64,000 nucleotides of DNA from Marchantia polymorpha subsp. ruderalis (Eukaryota; Streptophyta; Marchantiopsida; Marchantiales; Marchantiaceae). The stretch spans positions 8,382,501 to 8,446,500 of the forward strand of contig AP031351.1 of the NCBI GenBank assembly GCA_037833965.1, written 5' to 3'. Under the pieces are notes generated by a model. It did not search any database. It saw only the letters and a list, made by a program, of their open reading frames with translations, and was not told the origin of the DNA. The position numbers were made by a program, and so were the translations under genes. Below, in pieces: positions 49,502-62,368 of the stretch. Each line of letters opens with the position of its first letter. The first letter of the stretch is position 1.

Positions 49502-50084
49502 TTGCTCCTTTTAAAAAGTTGGATGGCTTCAAACATAGAAGCAGCAAAACAATGCTCTTTCCTATAAGATCAGCGGCATATCTGGAAGTATTGATTTTGA
49601 GCGCGCTGAACAGTGGAGATCTTCTAAAACACTGCTGATTTTCTGTGATCTACAAAAACGTGTTTAATGTATATGTCACCTGATTTTTCTTTTCTGCACT
49701 GCCGGATTCAACTTTCAACTATGTCGAGCAGTCGCACAATGCATTGGTGGGAAACAAGGAAAAGATCGAATCATTGTGCTTTTGACGTGTTCTGCATTGG
49801 AAGAGTTATTGCCGCCGTGGAGAATTTGGCAAATCGAAGAATCCAAGATCACTTTGTGGACAAGATATGGGCAAATTTCAAGCAAACTTCCAGCGCAGTC
49901 ATTTTATTATTGGTCGTCACAACTGTAAGTAGCTTAGGTCATATTTATCCAATTTCCTATATGTCCGACGATCCGCATATGTGTGCTTAGTTTTTTCGTT
50001 TTTTACATAATTGATAAAAAATTTAAACATATTCGGGTTAGAAAGTAGTCATACAGGTCCTAAGTCGTAGGAGTTAGAAGAAGT
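49502..50084. other. Intergenic, unassigned plus-strand frame
   Basis: A 107-codon plus frame (49667-49990) includes FDVFCIGRVIAAVENLANRR. It is not recognisable, and no splice context supports it as an exon. Otherwise nothing is seen. Confidence 0.35.
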
Positions 50085-52770
50085 ATGGGGAATTTAGCTA
50101 GACGGAGATGGAAAGTAGGATTTGACTTCGGCCGAAAATCTTCGGACCTTCGGCGCAGTCATTCTAGAGGATGCAAGATCCAGGTCTTCGGCGAAGACGA
50201 AGAAGATCAATTTGAATTCGCGAAGGACCGGTCAAGGTACGTACGCGCTGAGGGTACCGATTCGCGCGCAAGAGGATGTTAGGGCATCGAGGGTAAGGGC
50301 ATGACGAGTACATTCGCGCCGACATTGCAATATTGAGCGAGAACAGAAGCGAGAGCTAGAGAGAGTGAAATCGATCGACCTTGATAGCAGCGAAGACGCG
50401 ATTTGAAGATATGGCACCCCCAAGACGCCCAAGGTGCAGAAATTGGTTCCGTTGAAATTAACTTACGAGAAATTGCGGCCCTTTAGGCGAGAGCTCAACG
50501 AATTAAATCTAGATTTCCTCTTGTGGAATTGGAATTGCGTATCGGCCAGTATTTGTAAGGAGATCATGGACAAGAATCGGAACAAGGGAGAGGATCTCGG
50601 AGACAACCCGATGTTGTGGACGGTGCAGCATTGGACGAGAGTTCTTGGGCCATGCGCAGGAGACGACGGAGATGTTATGTTCGAAAAAGATAGCGTGAAG
50701 ATAACCCGCACAGAAGAATTTTACTTTCGTTCCTCTCTTCCGGAACGCACGATCAGGAACAAATGGATGGAAGACCGCAAATTACAAGGATCCGAAGAGA
50801 CGTGCAATTGCTTTGGGGGTCATGCACATACTGCAATTGCAGCGCACGACTTATGTCACTGCTTGGTAGGTTGGCTTCTTCGAGCGCGTCTTGAAGGGAA
50901 GTCGAGTACATTGGGCGAGGATATTTCATGATCTAATTTGGGTCAATGTGAGTGCCCGATGGTAGGTGCGATTGGTTAATCACCTAACCCCTTACATAAT
51001 GAAAATCTATCGGGGATGGAATTACTCACGAAGGAGGAGAAGAAGCGATTTCTGAAGGAACGTATTTATACTGGAGTCGTGGATGGCAGAGATTGAAATA
51101 GCGGGAATCAGGCAGTCAAGAACTTGAGGTAGGCCGAAGAAGAAAGCGAATCGCGGGATGGTTGTGATAGATTCTTCAAAAAGCAGTGTGAAGAAGACGG
51201 ATGCAGCGGCTTTAGCGACAGACAGAGAAGAAGAATGAGTCTACTCTTTAAGTGTTGGAAGGAAGACCTTCGGCGGTACCAGCTGAAGTCCCAACAAAGG
51301 TAGGAGTGGAACCTTTGGAGGAGAGGATGAAGACAGCTAGTCCAAGTTTTCTATCTTCGGAGCTAACGCGATTTGTGGGAAGTGAGTACATCAGCCAAAG
51401 ACAAGTAAAGAGCTAGCGAAGGAACTCACGCTAAGCGAAGCGATACTTGAGCAGATTGTTGCGCAGGTTGGAGGGACGGTGGGAGACTTACTGAAATTCC
51501 AACGCCGCCATCACTTGAGTAAGAAGTGAGATCCGAGGTAGCGGAGAAGACTTCGGAGGTGGAACCGCAAGAGTTGGAGTTTACTTTTCCTGATTTCTTG
51601 CATTACAGTGTAGTACATTTATTGAAGTATCTAGATAAGAAGAGAGAAAAGTATGTTGTGAGGAGAGAATCAAGATCCTATGTAGAGATGGTGAGGGATA
51701 GAACTTAGCTCATGAGGGCAATGGTAGTGAAGAGGGAACGGGATTCTGTAACAGCAATGGCGAAGGAACGAGTTGCAAGCTTGACAGCCGAGTGTGCGAT
51801 CACGAGGGCGACATTGCAAGAACAAGAAGACCGACTTCGAGCGAAGGAGATGAAATGCGAGGTCCTACGACTGAACTTGATAAAGGAGTTTGAACTTCGT
51901 GCGACATTGGAACAAGATTGTAGTAGTCTTCGGACCGCCAATGAGAATGTACAAAAGGTGACAGTGTAGTTGTGCGAAAGATTAGAGTCATCCAAGGGAG
52001 CCTACGCCGCGGAAGTGCAACGTGTGGAGGAATTGATTGTGGCGGTAGAAAAACGTGATCAGTTGCACGCCAAAGAATTAGCTAAAGCGGAAGAGCGAAG
52101 AGCCGAAGAGGCACGGATCGCCAAAGATCTTCGGGGACAGATTACTGCGACGAAAACAATATAAGAAGAACTTCGGAGTAGGATCGCTGAGCTCACGAAT
52201 GATCGTGACAAGGAGTTTAAACGCGCGGAGTAGCTTACGGAAAGTCTGGCGAATATACTCCGGAAGCACGACGGCGAATTGACGGATTAGCCCAAGAAAT
52301 TGGCAGATTGTGAAGCGGTCGGATGAAAACTAAGGTTCGAATCGGAGTGCGGACGGTTACGGGAGCAGATGAAGTTAGTTACTATGCAACTGGAGGAAAC
52401 ACAAGCGAGAGTGGAAAAGGAGGAGACAGCACACCAACAGTTGCGGGACGAAACAACCGACGAATTGCGATTGCGTGTTGAGCGGTGCCTGTGCGGATTT
52501 GCCATGTGGGAATTACAAACGGCTAAGTGGCTGAAGTTAGATTTGTTGGAGCGATGTTTGACGACTGCTAAGGCGAGCGGATCCGCGGTGCACAAGCAAT
52601 TAGTAGAGTTAGTTAATTCTTTCTCTTCGGGATTGGAAGAGGCTCGAGAGAACATAGACATAAAGATTGTAAACATTTTGCGTAGGTTAGGAGCCAACGG
52701 AAGCTCAGAGGACGCGGTAACCGCTGCGTCGGATGGCACCGCACCTGAGAGTAGTTCGCCTTATGCGGTT
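50085..52770 (+). pseudogene. Decayed element-like gene with coiled-coil C-terminal half
   Basis: Reading through at least ten stops and frameshifts recovers one long plus-strand protein. The N-terminal part is a basic/acidic linker (50085-50430). A globular block follows: VPLKLTYEKLRPFRRELNEL, MLWTVQHWTRVLGPCAGDDG, FEKDSVKITRTEEFYF, then in another frame RRAIALGVMHILQLQRTTYV, VGFFERVLKG and LVNHLTPYIMKIYRG. From 51520 a long charged coiled coil runs to 52700 (RVEELIVAVEKRDQLHAKEL, then LREQMKLVTMQLEETQARVE), ending in VERCLCGFAMWELQTAKWLK and VNSFSSGLEEARENIDIKI. I associate this architecture with a repeated, transposon-linked family in Marchantia-type genomes (recollection). In-frame stops occur at about 51708, 51967, 52162, 52231, 52288 and 52324. 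Confidence 0.6.
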
Positions 52771-53446
52771 GAAATGTCTAGGCTTTTCTGTCAATTGGCT
52801 TGTCTTGGCTGTCAATCTGTATCCACTGTGCGTGCCTGTGTGTTTGTGTGTGATCTTGTGCAATTCTGAGAAATCTGCAATTCTGACAAATTTCCCCTTA
52901 AATCATAGTGTGGGGTCCAAGGCAATTCTCGCAGGTGTTGTTTGGAAAAATTTCAGGCTGTGAGTGTGAGAATACTTTGCTCTTTGGGCCTTTGGCTGTA
53001 ACTGAGCAATGTCTTCTGGGAATGACATTGGCCTAAAAAGTAAAATTATTCAATAAAATGTTAATTCGTGACAAATCATGACTCTTGGTGTTGCATCTGT
53101 CACTGTGGTAACTAATCTATACCATTATGCTTCACTTTGATATTTGTTGATTATCACAACATATTCCATATGTTTTTTACTATTTGTCAATTTTCACTTT
53201 TTTCAAATTTATGTTGGTAACTGGAGATATTGCCATTCAATTATTTTGAGGGTGCGAGGGAGATGGACTGATGTTATACTTATTGATAAATTTTGGATTT
53301 ACGTGCATTTAGTCAAGTAAAGCGGCTACTATAGCTATGTTCATAAATCGCATAAGTGCTTTTGGATAAGCTCTCGTGGATCCGATCTTCAATCAGCACT
53401 CGAAGGACGTTCGAGGAATATCTGAAGGAAAAAGGAGTAAGATAAT

Positions 53447-53947
53447 ATGCATTTCTGGATATCGCTCCTGTGCTTATTGTTGATGAGTACATCATTTTCA
53501 AAAACGTCGACGTCATTCATTTGGCCTGCCGATGCGGGAATGATTCGAGCTCTGGAGGCTGTTGTGCGGAATAGTGAGGTGTAGTCCACATTGTTCATTA
53601 TCAGCGTTTCACTTCACATACAAATACCCCTTTAAATCAAATCTAATCAAGTTTGTTGACAAACCATGTTTCATGTTGATAACTAAAACAGGCCACAAGT
53701 GATTTATAGTTGCTCCCTTGTTAACATCGGAGAAAAGTCTGAAGAGATTAATAGACTGCCATTAGAAGCGATTAGAAGCGCTGGTAACGTCTGCAGTTAC
53801 ATTAGTTGTATAAAAATCCAATAGTGTCATACAATTACATACTTAACAGAGTTTCAGGTTGCTATGGAACAGTATACTACTGCAACATTGGTCGAGGAGC
53901 TCACCGAAGTGGCCCGTGACGTCGAGGTAGAAGGAATAATCGTTTGA
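53447..53947 (+). CDS. Small unassigned two-exon frame (tentative)
   Basis: Exons 53447-53578 and 53858-53947 join in phase 0 with GT-AG borders to give 73 residues. The N-terminus is hydrophobic (MHFWISLLCLLLMSTSF), like a signal peptide. The rest is acidic: PADAGMIRALEAVVRNSE, then TATLVEELTEVARDVEVEGI and a stop. No family is recognised. An overlapping frame over exon 1 (DIAPVLIVDEYIIFKNVDV, ending near CRCG) is also open, so either could be the true one or neither. Confidence 0.25.
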
Positions 53948-55551
53948 TGTGAGTATTTGGTGCGGTCCGACTACCAGTCACTTTTCTCTAATAAGCAAGA
54001 GAGATGGGTTACTGTCTGTCTTATGCTCATCTCATTCATTGTTCACTTGACAGATAGATCAATTCGACTTGTATGTTAGATATTTACAGAGCTATTCAAA
54101 TTACAAACTACTGCGGATTGAAAATCTACGTCTGTAGTATGAATATGAACTCCACAGTAGGGTGTAAACAACCCTGCCAGATTCACTTTACCTACAAGGC
54201 AGATTACTCTGGGCGGAGAGACACGATGCATACAGACTAGTCTGCGCTGATAACTGTATTTATATTGTCACATTCACACTCTTGAGCAAAGACACTTTGA
54301 TTTCCTCTTACTTGCTGAGAATTTGGGACAAAATTACACATTTATCTCCAAGCTAATGGCATGTGGCAACTTGTAAAATACACTTCTTCATTCATGAAGC
54401 ATGCAGGTCCTGCTGTAACTTTCGGTGAGAACGTAATCTAATGTTCGGTATGTTACGGGGTAAAGTGTTTTTGCCTCGCTCTGTGCTCCGATTCAGGTTC
54501 AAACCTTCATGCGAGATCACTGCAGAACGACGGGTAAGTTTAGAGAAATGGTCTGCGACTAATTCGATCATCTTTCGCGACTCCATTGACAACCGTCAGG
54601 ACTGTAAACGTCGCAGTGCCTCCGACGGTAAGCACTTCAATAGACTGCTAAATGTCGTACGCCCATAGCCAATGTGAGGAATCCACCACATAAACGAAGA
54701 GAGAACTGCAGTCTCGATCATATATTCTATTTTCTAGTAACTTGTCGTGAATGGTTTTCTGTCCGCGCCACAGCGAAACCGGGGGGCCAAACTGGGACAC
54801 TACCGTTCATTTAAAATAAGGCAACTTCCAACAGCGCAGGGATCGAGTTTCACCAATTGAAATATTGCCACTCACGGATACTGACCCCAACAATATCGAC
54901 GACAACCTTCACGTGTGGGCCTGCTACAATCTGACACCACGCCTCCATCACTGGTGCACATTTGGCGTTCGTTCAGTTCGTTTCACGTACATTTCTACCA
55001 GACATGCATTTGATGCGTTCGCAGCCCCCGGTCATACATGGTCTTGCATCAGAACATACCTGATTTACTAGAGCTGAAAACTCCGCTCTGGAAACTCCGG
55101 GTGGGTGATCTTCGTGGACTTCGAAAACAGTCAACGACGTACAACAGACTCGGGATTCTCCAAAACTGGAGATCGAGAGCGTGACGAACACTAGCAGCGT
55201 CTCCATTGCATTTAGGTACGTGAAAGTTTGGATAACCAAGCCTCAAGCTCCTTCAGATCTTTAAAGCTGAGCTCAAACGCCCAATCGCTACCTCCCGGAT
55301 CATTTTACAAGTCTTAAATGTACAAAGTCCGCACGATACACATTGTTTGCACAGAGATTACTCCCAACTGCCCTCAAAGTACTCTAACATGAACGACGGT
55401 GCTAGGAAGCCTAAAACTCCATAACCTGTACCATAACGACTCCACAAGGTATCTACACATCTACTGTAAGATTCAAGCCGTCCACCCCTCATGTAACTTC
55501 TTTACAAGGACGGGCACCTGGTCAAGTTGCTCTAATCCCCGTGGTACAGCT
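53948..55551. other. Intergenic region between the small frame and the CBS gene 3' end
   Basis: Frames at 54392-54668 and 54973-55246 are short and overlap on both strands. One plus-strand stretch at 54441-54536 ends at a perfect GTAAGT donor but has no partner exon that I can identify. The 3' UTR of the minus-strand CBS gene should occupy the right end. Confidence 0.4.
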
Positions 55552-57443
55552 TTACTTGCCATCCAACGGTCCACCCTCCAAGGCGTTGAAAATATCAGTT
55601 CTAGTTACAATCCCTGGAAAACATGACAATGAAACAGTATTAGTTCCGTCCTGTTACGGCTGCTATCGTCTGCACGTACAAAAACTGCGGGTGAAGGTTC
55701 ACTTCAAAACCGGCAGTGATGCTGGCAGATAGCAACAAGATTGAAATTCGATATGCTCACAAAATAACAAGTAACTATCATTCTTACTTACCGACAACTT
55801 GATTGGTAGAATTCACAATCGGTATGCGATGAATTTTGTTCTTCAGCATTAAAACCGCAGCATCTGGGCACAGAATAAAGAAGATCATTTAGTGCCGACA
55901 GACAGGATCCTGCTGCGTGACACCGTTTGAAGCTACAATCTAAGTCAGACACATCTAAATTTGGGCTTAAAGGTAAAATCGGTACCTGAGACGGTCTTAT
56001 CAGCAGATAGAGTAATTGCAGGTGTAGACATGACATCCTTCACTAGGCTTGAGTCCTGCTACAATACACTTCCGTGGTCAATAGCATGCCCTCAATGCTT
56101 CAGCTTACAACTCACGATCCCTACGATTCTAGAGGAAAATGAAGTACATAAAAGCTCAACGACTTCTCGCGCATAACACTGTACGTACCCCATCCTTTGC
56201 CTTACTTCTGTCCTTTCTGGAAAGGACGCCCACACACTCCAAATTGCTGTTCACTACCGGAAGACCTGAAATCTGGTTAAAAAAATGAGCGACTTCGGAC
56301 AACTTCTGCTCCGGGTAGGCAGTGTATATGGTCTTCGACATGACGTCGGCCAAAAAGGATCCTGGCTGGGCCTGCAACAACAAGACACAATCAGAAATTG
56401 AGACGAATCCGAGTATACACTATTGCGCTGGCCGTGAATCAAAGCAAGGAGAACCCATCACATGCATTGCTCCTCGAGGCACTGCGCCTTCACTCATGTA
56501 GCACAACCACGCGGAGGGAGTAACCACAAGCCGGTCGTCCTTGCATAGCTTGTGAGAGGAGCCCAAGCCCTTGATTGGGGTTTGAGATAAGAAGAATCGG
56601 AGTCTACATAGATCTCAAATATCGATAGTTTGCCAGACCTGAAGGATTGAAACTCCAAAACGAAGTTTACGAATATGATATTACCAATGCTGAATGCGGT
56701 ATTCAGTGGTTGAAAACTCAAAAACATGAAAAAAATGGGAAGTTTCGAAGGATGGAGAATTAAAGAATCCCAGACTTCCACTCGACTAACAGTGACTCCA
56801 CAAGTTCTACATCAAAAAACCCATCACTTAGACACTACAACGTTTGCAGTCTCAGAGTTGGTAACTGAACAAGTAAACAATCTGCTGATCCCTTTATCCT
56901 AGACGGTTCCACGAGGGGAAGCGTGCAAGGAGCGTAGCATCAGTAAGAGGTCACAGAAGAAGACCGTGGCGACATTATCGCACACGGAGAAAAAGCAAGT
57001 CGATCGAGACTCCTGCAGGAAAGGAGTTGAGGCAACTCGAACAAGATTAGGTGGGAGACCAGACATCCGGCACGATACGAATCCACGAGAACAAAAATCA
57101 CCTCTTCCTTGAAGAGCACGGGCTCATAATGCTTCAGCAGATCCTCGAAATTCAGCAACGAGAAGTTCTCCGGCCACTCGCCGGAGGGGAGCACATCGGC
57201 GTTGTTCTTGGCCTCGACCTCGACCTCGACGCCATCTCCGGCAGCTCGGACGCGGAACGAGCTGCGCCTCGCTGCTGCTCCTGCAACGACGACGATCCTG
57301 GAGTCGCCAGCACGAGCTGCGCTCCGCCACTGCGATCTCGCCCCGAGAAACCTCGCGGACCTCACCTCGCCATGGACTCCTTTTCCTGCTCCTCCCGCAG
57401 CCAAAGCTGCAATCCTCGCACCCGCTGCCACTGCCACCGCCAT
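55552..57443 (-). CDS. Plastid-type protein with a pair of CBS domains
   Basis: Five exons on minus: 57443-57102, 56371-56185, 56042-55986, 55863-55792, 55613-55552 (720 nt, 239 aa, phases 0,1,1,1 and all close). The N-terminal third is an Ala/Arg-rich transit peptide. A conserved pre-domain segment follows (ENFSLLNFEDLLKHYEPVLF). CBS1 is at about residues 123-172 (VMSKTIYTAYPEQKLSEVAH, SGLPVVNSNLECVGVLSRKD). CBS2 is at about 180-231 (VMSTPAITLSADKTVSDAAV, KIHRIPIVNSTNQVVGIVTR, TDIFNAL). CBS pairs (Bateman modules) bind adenosine nucleotides and regulate partners; stand-alone plastid CBS proteins in plants act on thioredoxin-linked targets in some cases, which is not demonstrable here. The GC-rich first exon leaves long antisense frames open. 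The start at 57443 gives a normal transit peptide; an in-frame ATG at 57524 would add 27 basic residues. Confidence 0.92.
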
Positions 57444-58900
57444 TTCAATTCCGCCCGACGCAATGTCTCGACGCGATGTCTCTTCTCGTCTGCTCGTCCG
57501 TCCGCGCCTCTCCCTCGCTCTCACTCAAACCCCAACGCATACAACTCCCGGGGAGCGTCCCGGCGCGCCTACTTACTCGCTCGCTCTCTGCTCCGCCGCG
57601 CCCCTCGTCGCCCGCGCCCCCGCCCCGGCGCCTCTATCTTTGTCCTGCTGACCAGTCCCGCGCCTCCAAACTTAGACCGCTCTGACACCCCGCCTCACCT
57701 TTACCACGCCCCATCTTACCACGCTTACCTTGCTACGCAGTCGGCGCGCTCGCTTCTCAAATCCTCCTTGCAGGTTATCATTGCCCTGTCTGCCGTATTT
57801 TGTTTGTCCTCGTCAACGTGGTTGATTACGTTGTCCGTATCGCCGTGCGTGTGTCACAGGAGAGGGAATTTAGACTGTGAAATAAGGGCCAATGCGTCGT
57901 CGAGCTTTATGAGCAAGGAATAAACCACGGGGATAAGATGGGGCTTGATCCAAAAGCATGAAAATGGAGAGTGGGTGTAAGATATTGTAATTGTCGTTTT
58001 TAAATTGGCCCATTTTCTGTAAGAGCAACCGCATAAATATTGATGTCTTATGTTATGTGTTACACCTCCCACTTTTGTTCCAGAGCAATGGGCTGATGTC
58101 TTGTGATGTTTTCAATACAATGTGATTGTCACATGCAGCAATTTTCTGATGAACATGTCAAGGTTATATAGTTTAGTATAGCTCAAGTAATAAAGAAAAA
58201 AAATGTTCATTCTGTAAATAAACTCTATTTTTCTCTAAGTCCTTATGAGACGATGTCTCGTGTAATCTTGAACCATTTTATATCCTGTGGAACCCGAGTT
58301 GTTACTGAACAAATACTGTATAAGTCTACACTAATTAGACTTGGCTACGCAATGTCATCTCCGTCGAATTGTTTAAAATCTTGTGAGCTGTTGATGTGCA
58401 GAGAGTCACATTAATCTAGCTGCATCCAAGTTGAAAGCATAGTCACAAAATATTATTGAATATGAAAGTTAAGGAGTTGAGCCAAACAATATTTCTTTGA
58501 CTCTTCCATGAATACAAGACAAAAGCTTGGATTCATGTTCGAGTGGATATCTAGGCATATTTTATGAATAAGAGGATAAAAAAAATCTTACTATTTTTTA
58601 TATTTGTAAAAACTTACAAAGCATACTTGTGAATTTTTCTGTTTTTTTGACAAATTTTATTTTTCAAAGTTTACTTGTGAGCAACATGCAATATCAACAT
58701 ATTACATGCAAATTATCATGTTACACATATAAATGAAAAAAAAATTGTGAAAAATTCTTAATCATAAAAAATTATATTCTTAATAATTATTTAAATAATC
58801 AAAAAAAATTGATAAGGTCATCTTAATTGGTTTTAGTATCAGATTTGTAGATCCAGAGATCCACAGACAACCGAGCTTATATTGAGTTGTATTTTTGAAC
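57444..58900 (-). promoter_or_regulatory. CBS gene upstream region, then AT-rich spacer
   Basis: 57444-57850 continues the GC-rich, CpG-rich character of exon 1 and is likely leader/promoter; no clear TATA box was found. 57950-58850 becomes AT-rich with no coding potential. Confidence 0.4.
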
Positions 58901-61900
58901 AGCACGATGCACGATACATACGTTGTTGCCATCCACTTTGCCTCCCGTTTGCCATACTGAGAAGATGCTCACGTACAGTACATTGACTCATAGTCATTAC
59001 TCTCAAGGTCAGGTTACCGTAGGTACAGTACTGTACAGGATAATAGGAGAGAACAAACCAAACCCCTTAATTCTTGACGGGACCGACATACATAGAATAC
59101 GGCACAGGCGTACGGCGTTAACCATCGGATTATAAAAGTAAACGGTGGTAGAGCAGCTTCAAGATACCGGACCTCATCCAAGATCTAGTCAGCATCGTAG
59201 TCAACTACGTCGAGTCAGCATGTAACCTGACAGATCCTAACCTAACCCTGCAGGGATGGGGATCTTCGAGTACGAATCTTACGTACTGTACAAAGTTCGC
59301 TTTCCTCCACCAGAGTTAGAAGATTAACCACGAGGGTTAGACAAATATCCTGTGGACCACCACCACCACCACCACCGGAAGGAAACCTGGTCGCAGTACG
59401 CGGCGGCCAACTGCGTCGTTTGTCCATGTTCGTCCTCCCACGTGCGGGTATCCGGGTGGGCCCACCTCGTGTTCGAATGGGCTGCTCGAGCTGGACGAGG
59501 TGGGACCGGCTTTCACGTGCTCGTGCTAAATATCTTTTCTATTAACCCTGCACCATTTCATTTTAGGGCCGTAGGGAAAAAGTGCAGGAAATATCAAATG
59601 TTATTTCCACGGCAGCTTCAAGTTACTCTGTACTGAGCGGTACATCCTTTCCACTCGTTCCTGATTTTTGCCACCCCCACAAATCATGGTGCACTGGAAG
59701 GCTTTATATTCCGCTTCGGAGAGTGCGCAGAGAATGATTCATCAGTGAATTTATTTTGGATCGCGGATTGTATTCTTTGTCCATTTTCATGCATTGTTCC
59801 TAAGGAACGGGGTTCGAAGTATAGGTCGAGGCCACCAAAGGAAATAAACTTCCCACTCGTGTAATCTCGGTTTTTTCGCTCTTTTGTTGATGTATTTCTG
59901 ATAACCTTTGCCATTCTCATTTGAATATTACTGCACTCTTTACAATTTGCCTCGTTCTCCTCTTTCACATATTTCTAATTTTTTCTGACTTGCTGCAGTT
60001 TCTGTACTTTGATTTTGCTTCACATTCACATGTCAAGGCAACTAGTCCGGGAAGAGGCCCAAAGCTATCTATCACCCCTCTTATAAATAATATAATGTAA
60101 ATCATTTATCATAATCTCGAATTTAAGTTGTGAGTCTCAACTTGAGACACGATCACAGTGTTTCCGAAATCTCAGCAAGTGAAGATAACAGTGCACAATA
60201 CCGAGAATCCCATAAATGTTACGACATCCTTGACAATAATAGTACTGGCATGTGTAAATTCAACTGTACTGACTCTCCATGCCATGTCCACGACCAAAGC
60301 CACCAAATCCTATCAACTTCAGGTAGATACATTCCTCTGAACCGTGACGAGACAACTGTCGCGTTCAGGATTCTGAGGTGGAATCGAGTTCTCCGAATCC
60401 TGACCTGAAACTTGGACAGTAATTGAGAGATCGACAGGCTCTAAATGGTTGGTAGTCATACTGGTTCCATATAGCAAGGAATGGAAGAGAGGCTGGCTCG
60501 ATGGTGGAAGGGTGGAAGGGTGGGTGGGTGGGCTGGACGATGAAGAATGTTTTGGATTGTCCGTGATTATCGACACCCCTGAAACCAGTTTCTTTGTCGT
60601 TGCTGCGAGACGGACTCTCTTTTGATGGATGCTGTGTTGGATAGTGACTTCACACCAGAGTCACGACGTTGCAGCTGCTAAACCAAAGTTCCTAACATTC
60701 TTACCTGAGACGAGCAGATTGATTTGTTTGAAGATTTGTATTGCTCTCTTTCTTCAAACGTGTGCGGAAGAATTAAGCTCGATTTATACTGTGACGTTCC
60801 ACGTCCTCCGCTCGCCAGATAAGGTAGAGTTTGGGATTAACAATGCGGCTTCCAGGTCTATGAGGTGAAGGAATCGGACATGTAATCATTGTTCGCACAA
60901 CATAATTTCTCCCACCTGCGTCTGGTGACAGCGACAATCGTAATAGTGCCTGTTCATCCTTGCGTGGAAAGTTTCGTCCGGCCAAAAGTGTGCATATTGC
61001 ACTCCCGATGACGACGATCTGATTCCTTGGTTTTTCTTATCACAACATCTTGTGCTAGTTCCTAGTCATAGCTCTGATGACAAGATATGGATCAGATGAT
61101 TTATGCAAATACGGGGTATGAATGACATGCGTGCTTCATCACTTACTAATTTGTTGGCCTATTATGAACTCTACAGTATCGCATTCTATGTCCTGTTATA
61201 GTTCTCCAGAGCTACCTCATCTAGGCTCGTGGATCTCAGGAGGTTAGAAGGCATCCTTCGGTGAGTTTCTAGCCTGTCAAAATAATGGACATTGGCATGA
61301 TATCTGGTGGTTCTTATGCATTAACTGTCAAGACTAGTTCCACCATGGTCGTCACAACCAACGAGAACGCGGGTTTAAATTGACGAGAATGAATGCTCAC
61401 TAGAAATATCGAAGTCTTGTACCTCCCCCTCCAATACTGATGGAAGACAGCTACGGTAGGACCTCGAGATAAGCAGACTCAACTGTATGGCAGGCCATCG
61501 AAGGAACGGAGTAGCGCATTAACGCATTCTTCTGTAGCTCAGAGGAGAACGCGACGTGGTGCCCGAGTGGACTTCACGTAGAGTCACAAGTTATTAAACT
61601 ATAGTTGATAATTGGTCTACTGACATCTACCAAAAAAAATCCACGCTAGATAGCTTTTAAAAACTACCACATTTGTTTCCACATTCGGATTTGTCAATCC
61701 AGGACCGTGTTTACGTGAACCTCATGTGACATCTTTGTTATCATGTGGAAAATATCCTCGGGTCCAACTGCGAAAAACTCCATTATCCTGCTACCAGGTA
61801 TATTTAAGCCGACATTTGACAAATGGTCCACCGTTGCGAAAGTGTTGCCGCGAATTGACAGTACTGACTCTAAACCTCGAAATTCAAAGAACAAAACGGC

Positions 61901-62368
61901 ACTGCCAAACAGGACTTTGACAGAGATGTACACAACGATGAAAGTACAATACGCGTTTACATATATTGATGCAAAGTGGTGTCAGAAACGAATCACCAGA
62001 TAGCTGCACTCCCAATTGAGCACATACTGCAAAATTGAGTGAGGAAAACTCACAGGTACACCCTTCTGGCATGACTACTGTTCAGCTTTCTGAAGTGGAT
62101 GAAAATAAGAGGATGACCTACACGGATGAGCCACTAAGTTGGTTAATCATAATCGCCCATTGAGACGATGATGATTCAAACACAAGTTCAGAACTTGGTT
62201 CAGTATTTTTGTGAGTTTTCAATCGTATTTCTATCTTCCCTTTCATTTAGTTTCGGGATCAATCTTTCTCTAAAAATACATCATAAAGTACAAGTGAGTT
62301 TCTTCTAATGTCCTCAACAATCGAGTAGATGATGCTCAGAACGGTGAATTGTTTCGAAATATATGTTC
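58901..62368. other. Gene-poor interval
   Basis: No gene can be called with confidence. 59356-59376 is a CAC microsatellite. CACGTG-type G-box cores occur near 59441 and 59515, with TGGGCCCA near 59457, hinting at a promoter. Two plus-strand stretches are rich in alternating hydrophobics like beta-strand protein: 60160-60322 (FPKSQQVKITVHNTENPINV, before a GTAGAT donor) and 60764-60820 (EELSSIYTVTFHVLRSPDK). They could be exons of an unrecognised gene. The end nearest 62368 should contain the ABC1K 3' UTR. Confidence 0.3.
59356..59376. repeat. (CAC)n microsatellite
   Basis: Seven tandem ACC/CAC triplets. The antisense frame reads as a Gly run, which is a by-product of the repeat. Confidence 0.9.

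Noticed and set aside
54973..55246. 88-codon minus-strand frame starting with a hydrophobic stretch (METLLVFVTLSISSFGE)
   Set aside because: Could mimic a signal peptide, but it lies in the likely 3' UTR of the CBS gene and has no partner exon or conserved motif.
57051..57923. Plus-strand frames of 290 and 149 codons over the CBS gene first exon
   Set aside because: Antisense to a well-supported GC-rich transit-peptide exon. Low stop frequency follows from base composition; the residue content is Pro/Ser/Arg-rich with no domain.
59242..59427. Minus-strand frame with a glycine run
   Set aside because: The run is the antisense of a CAC microsatellite; no other coding evidence.
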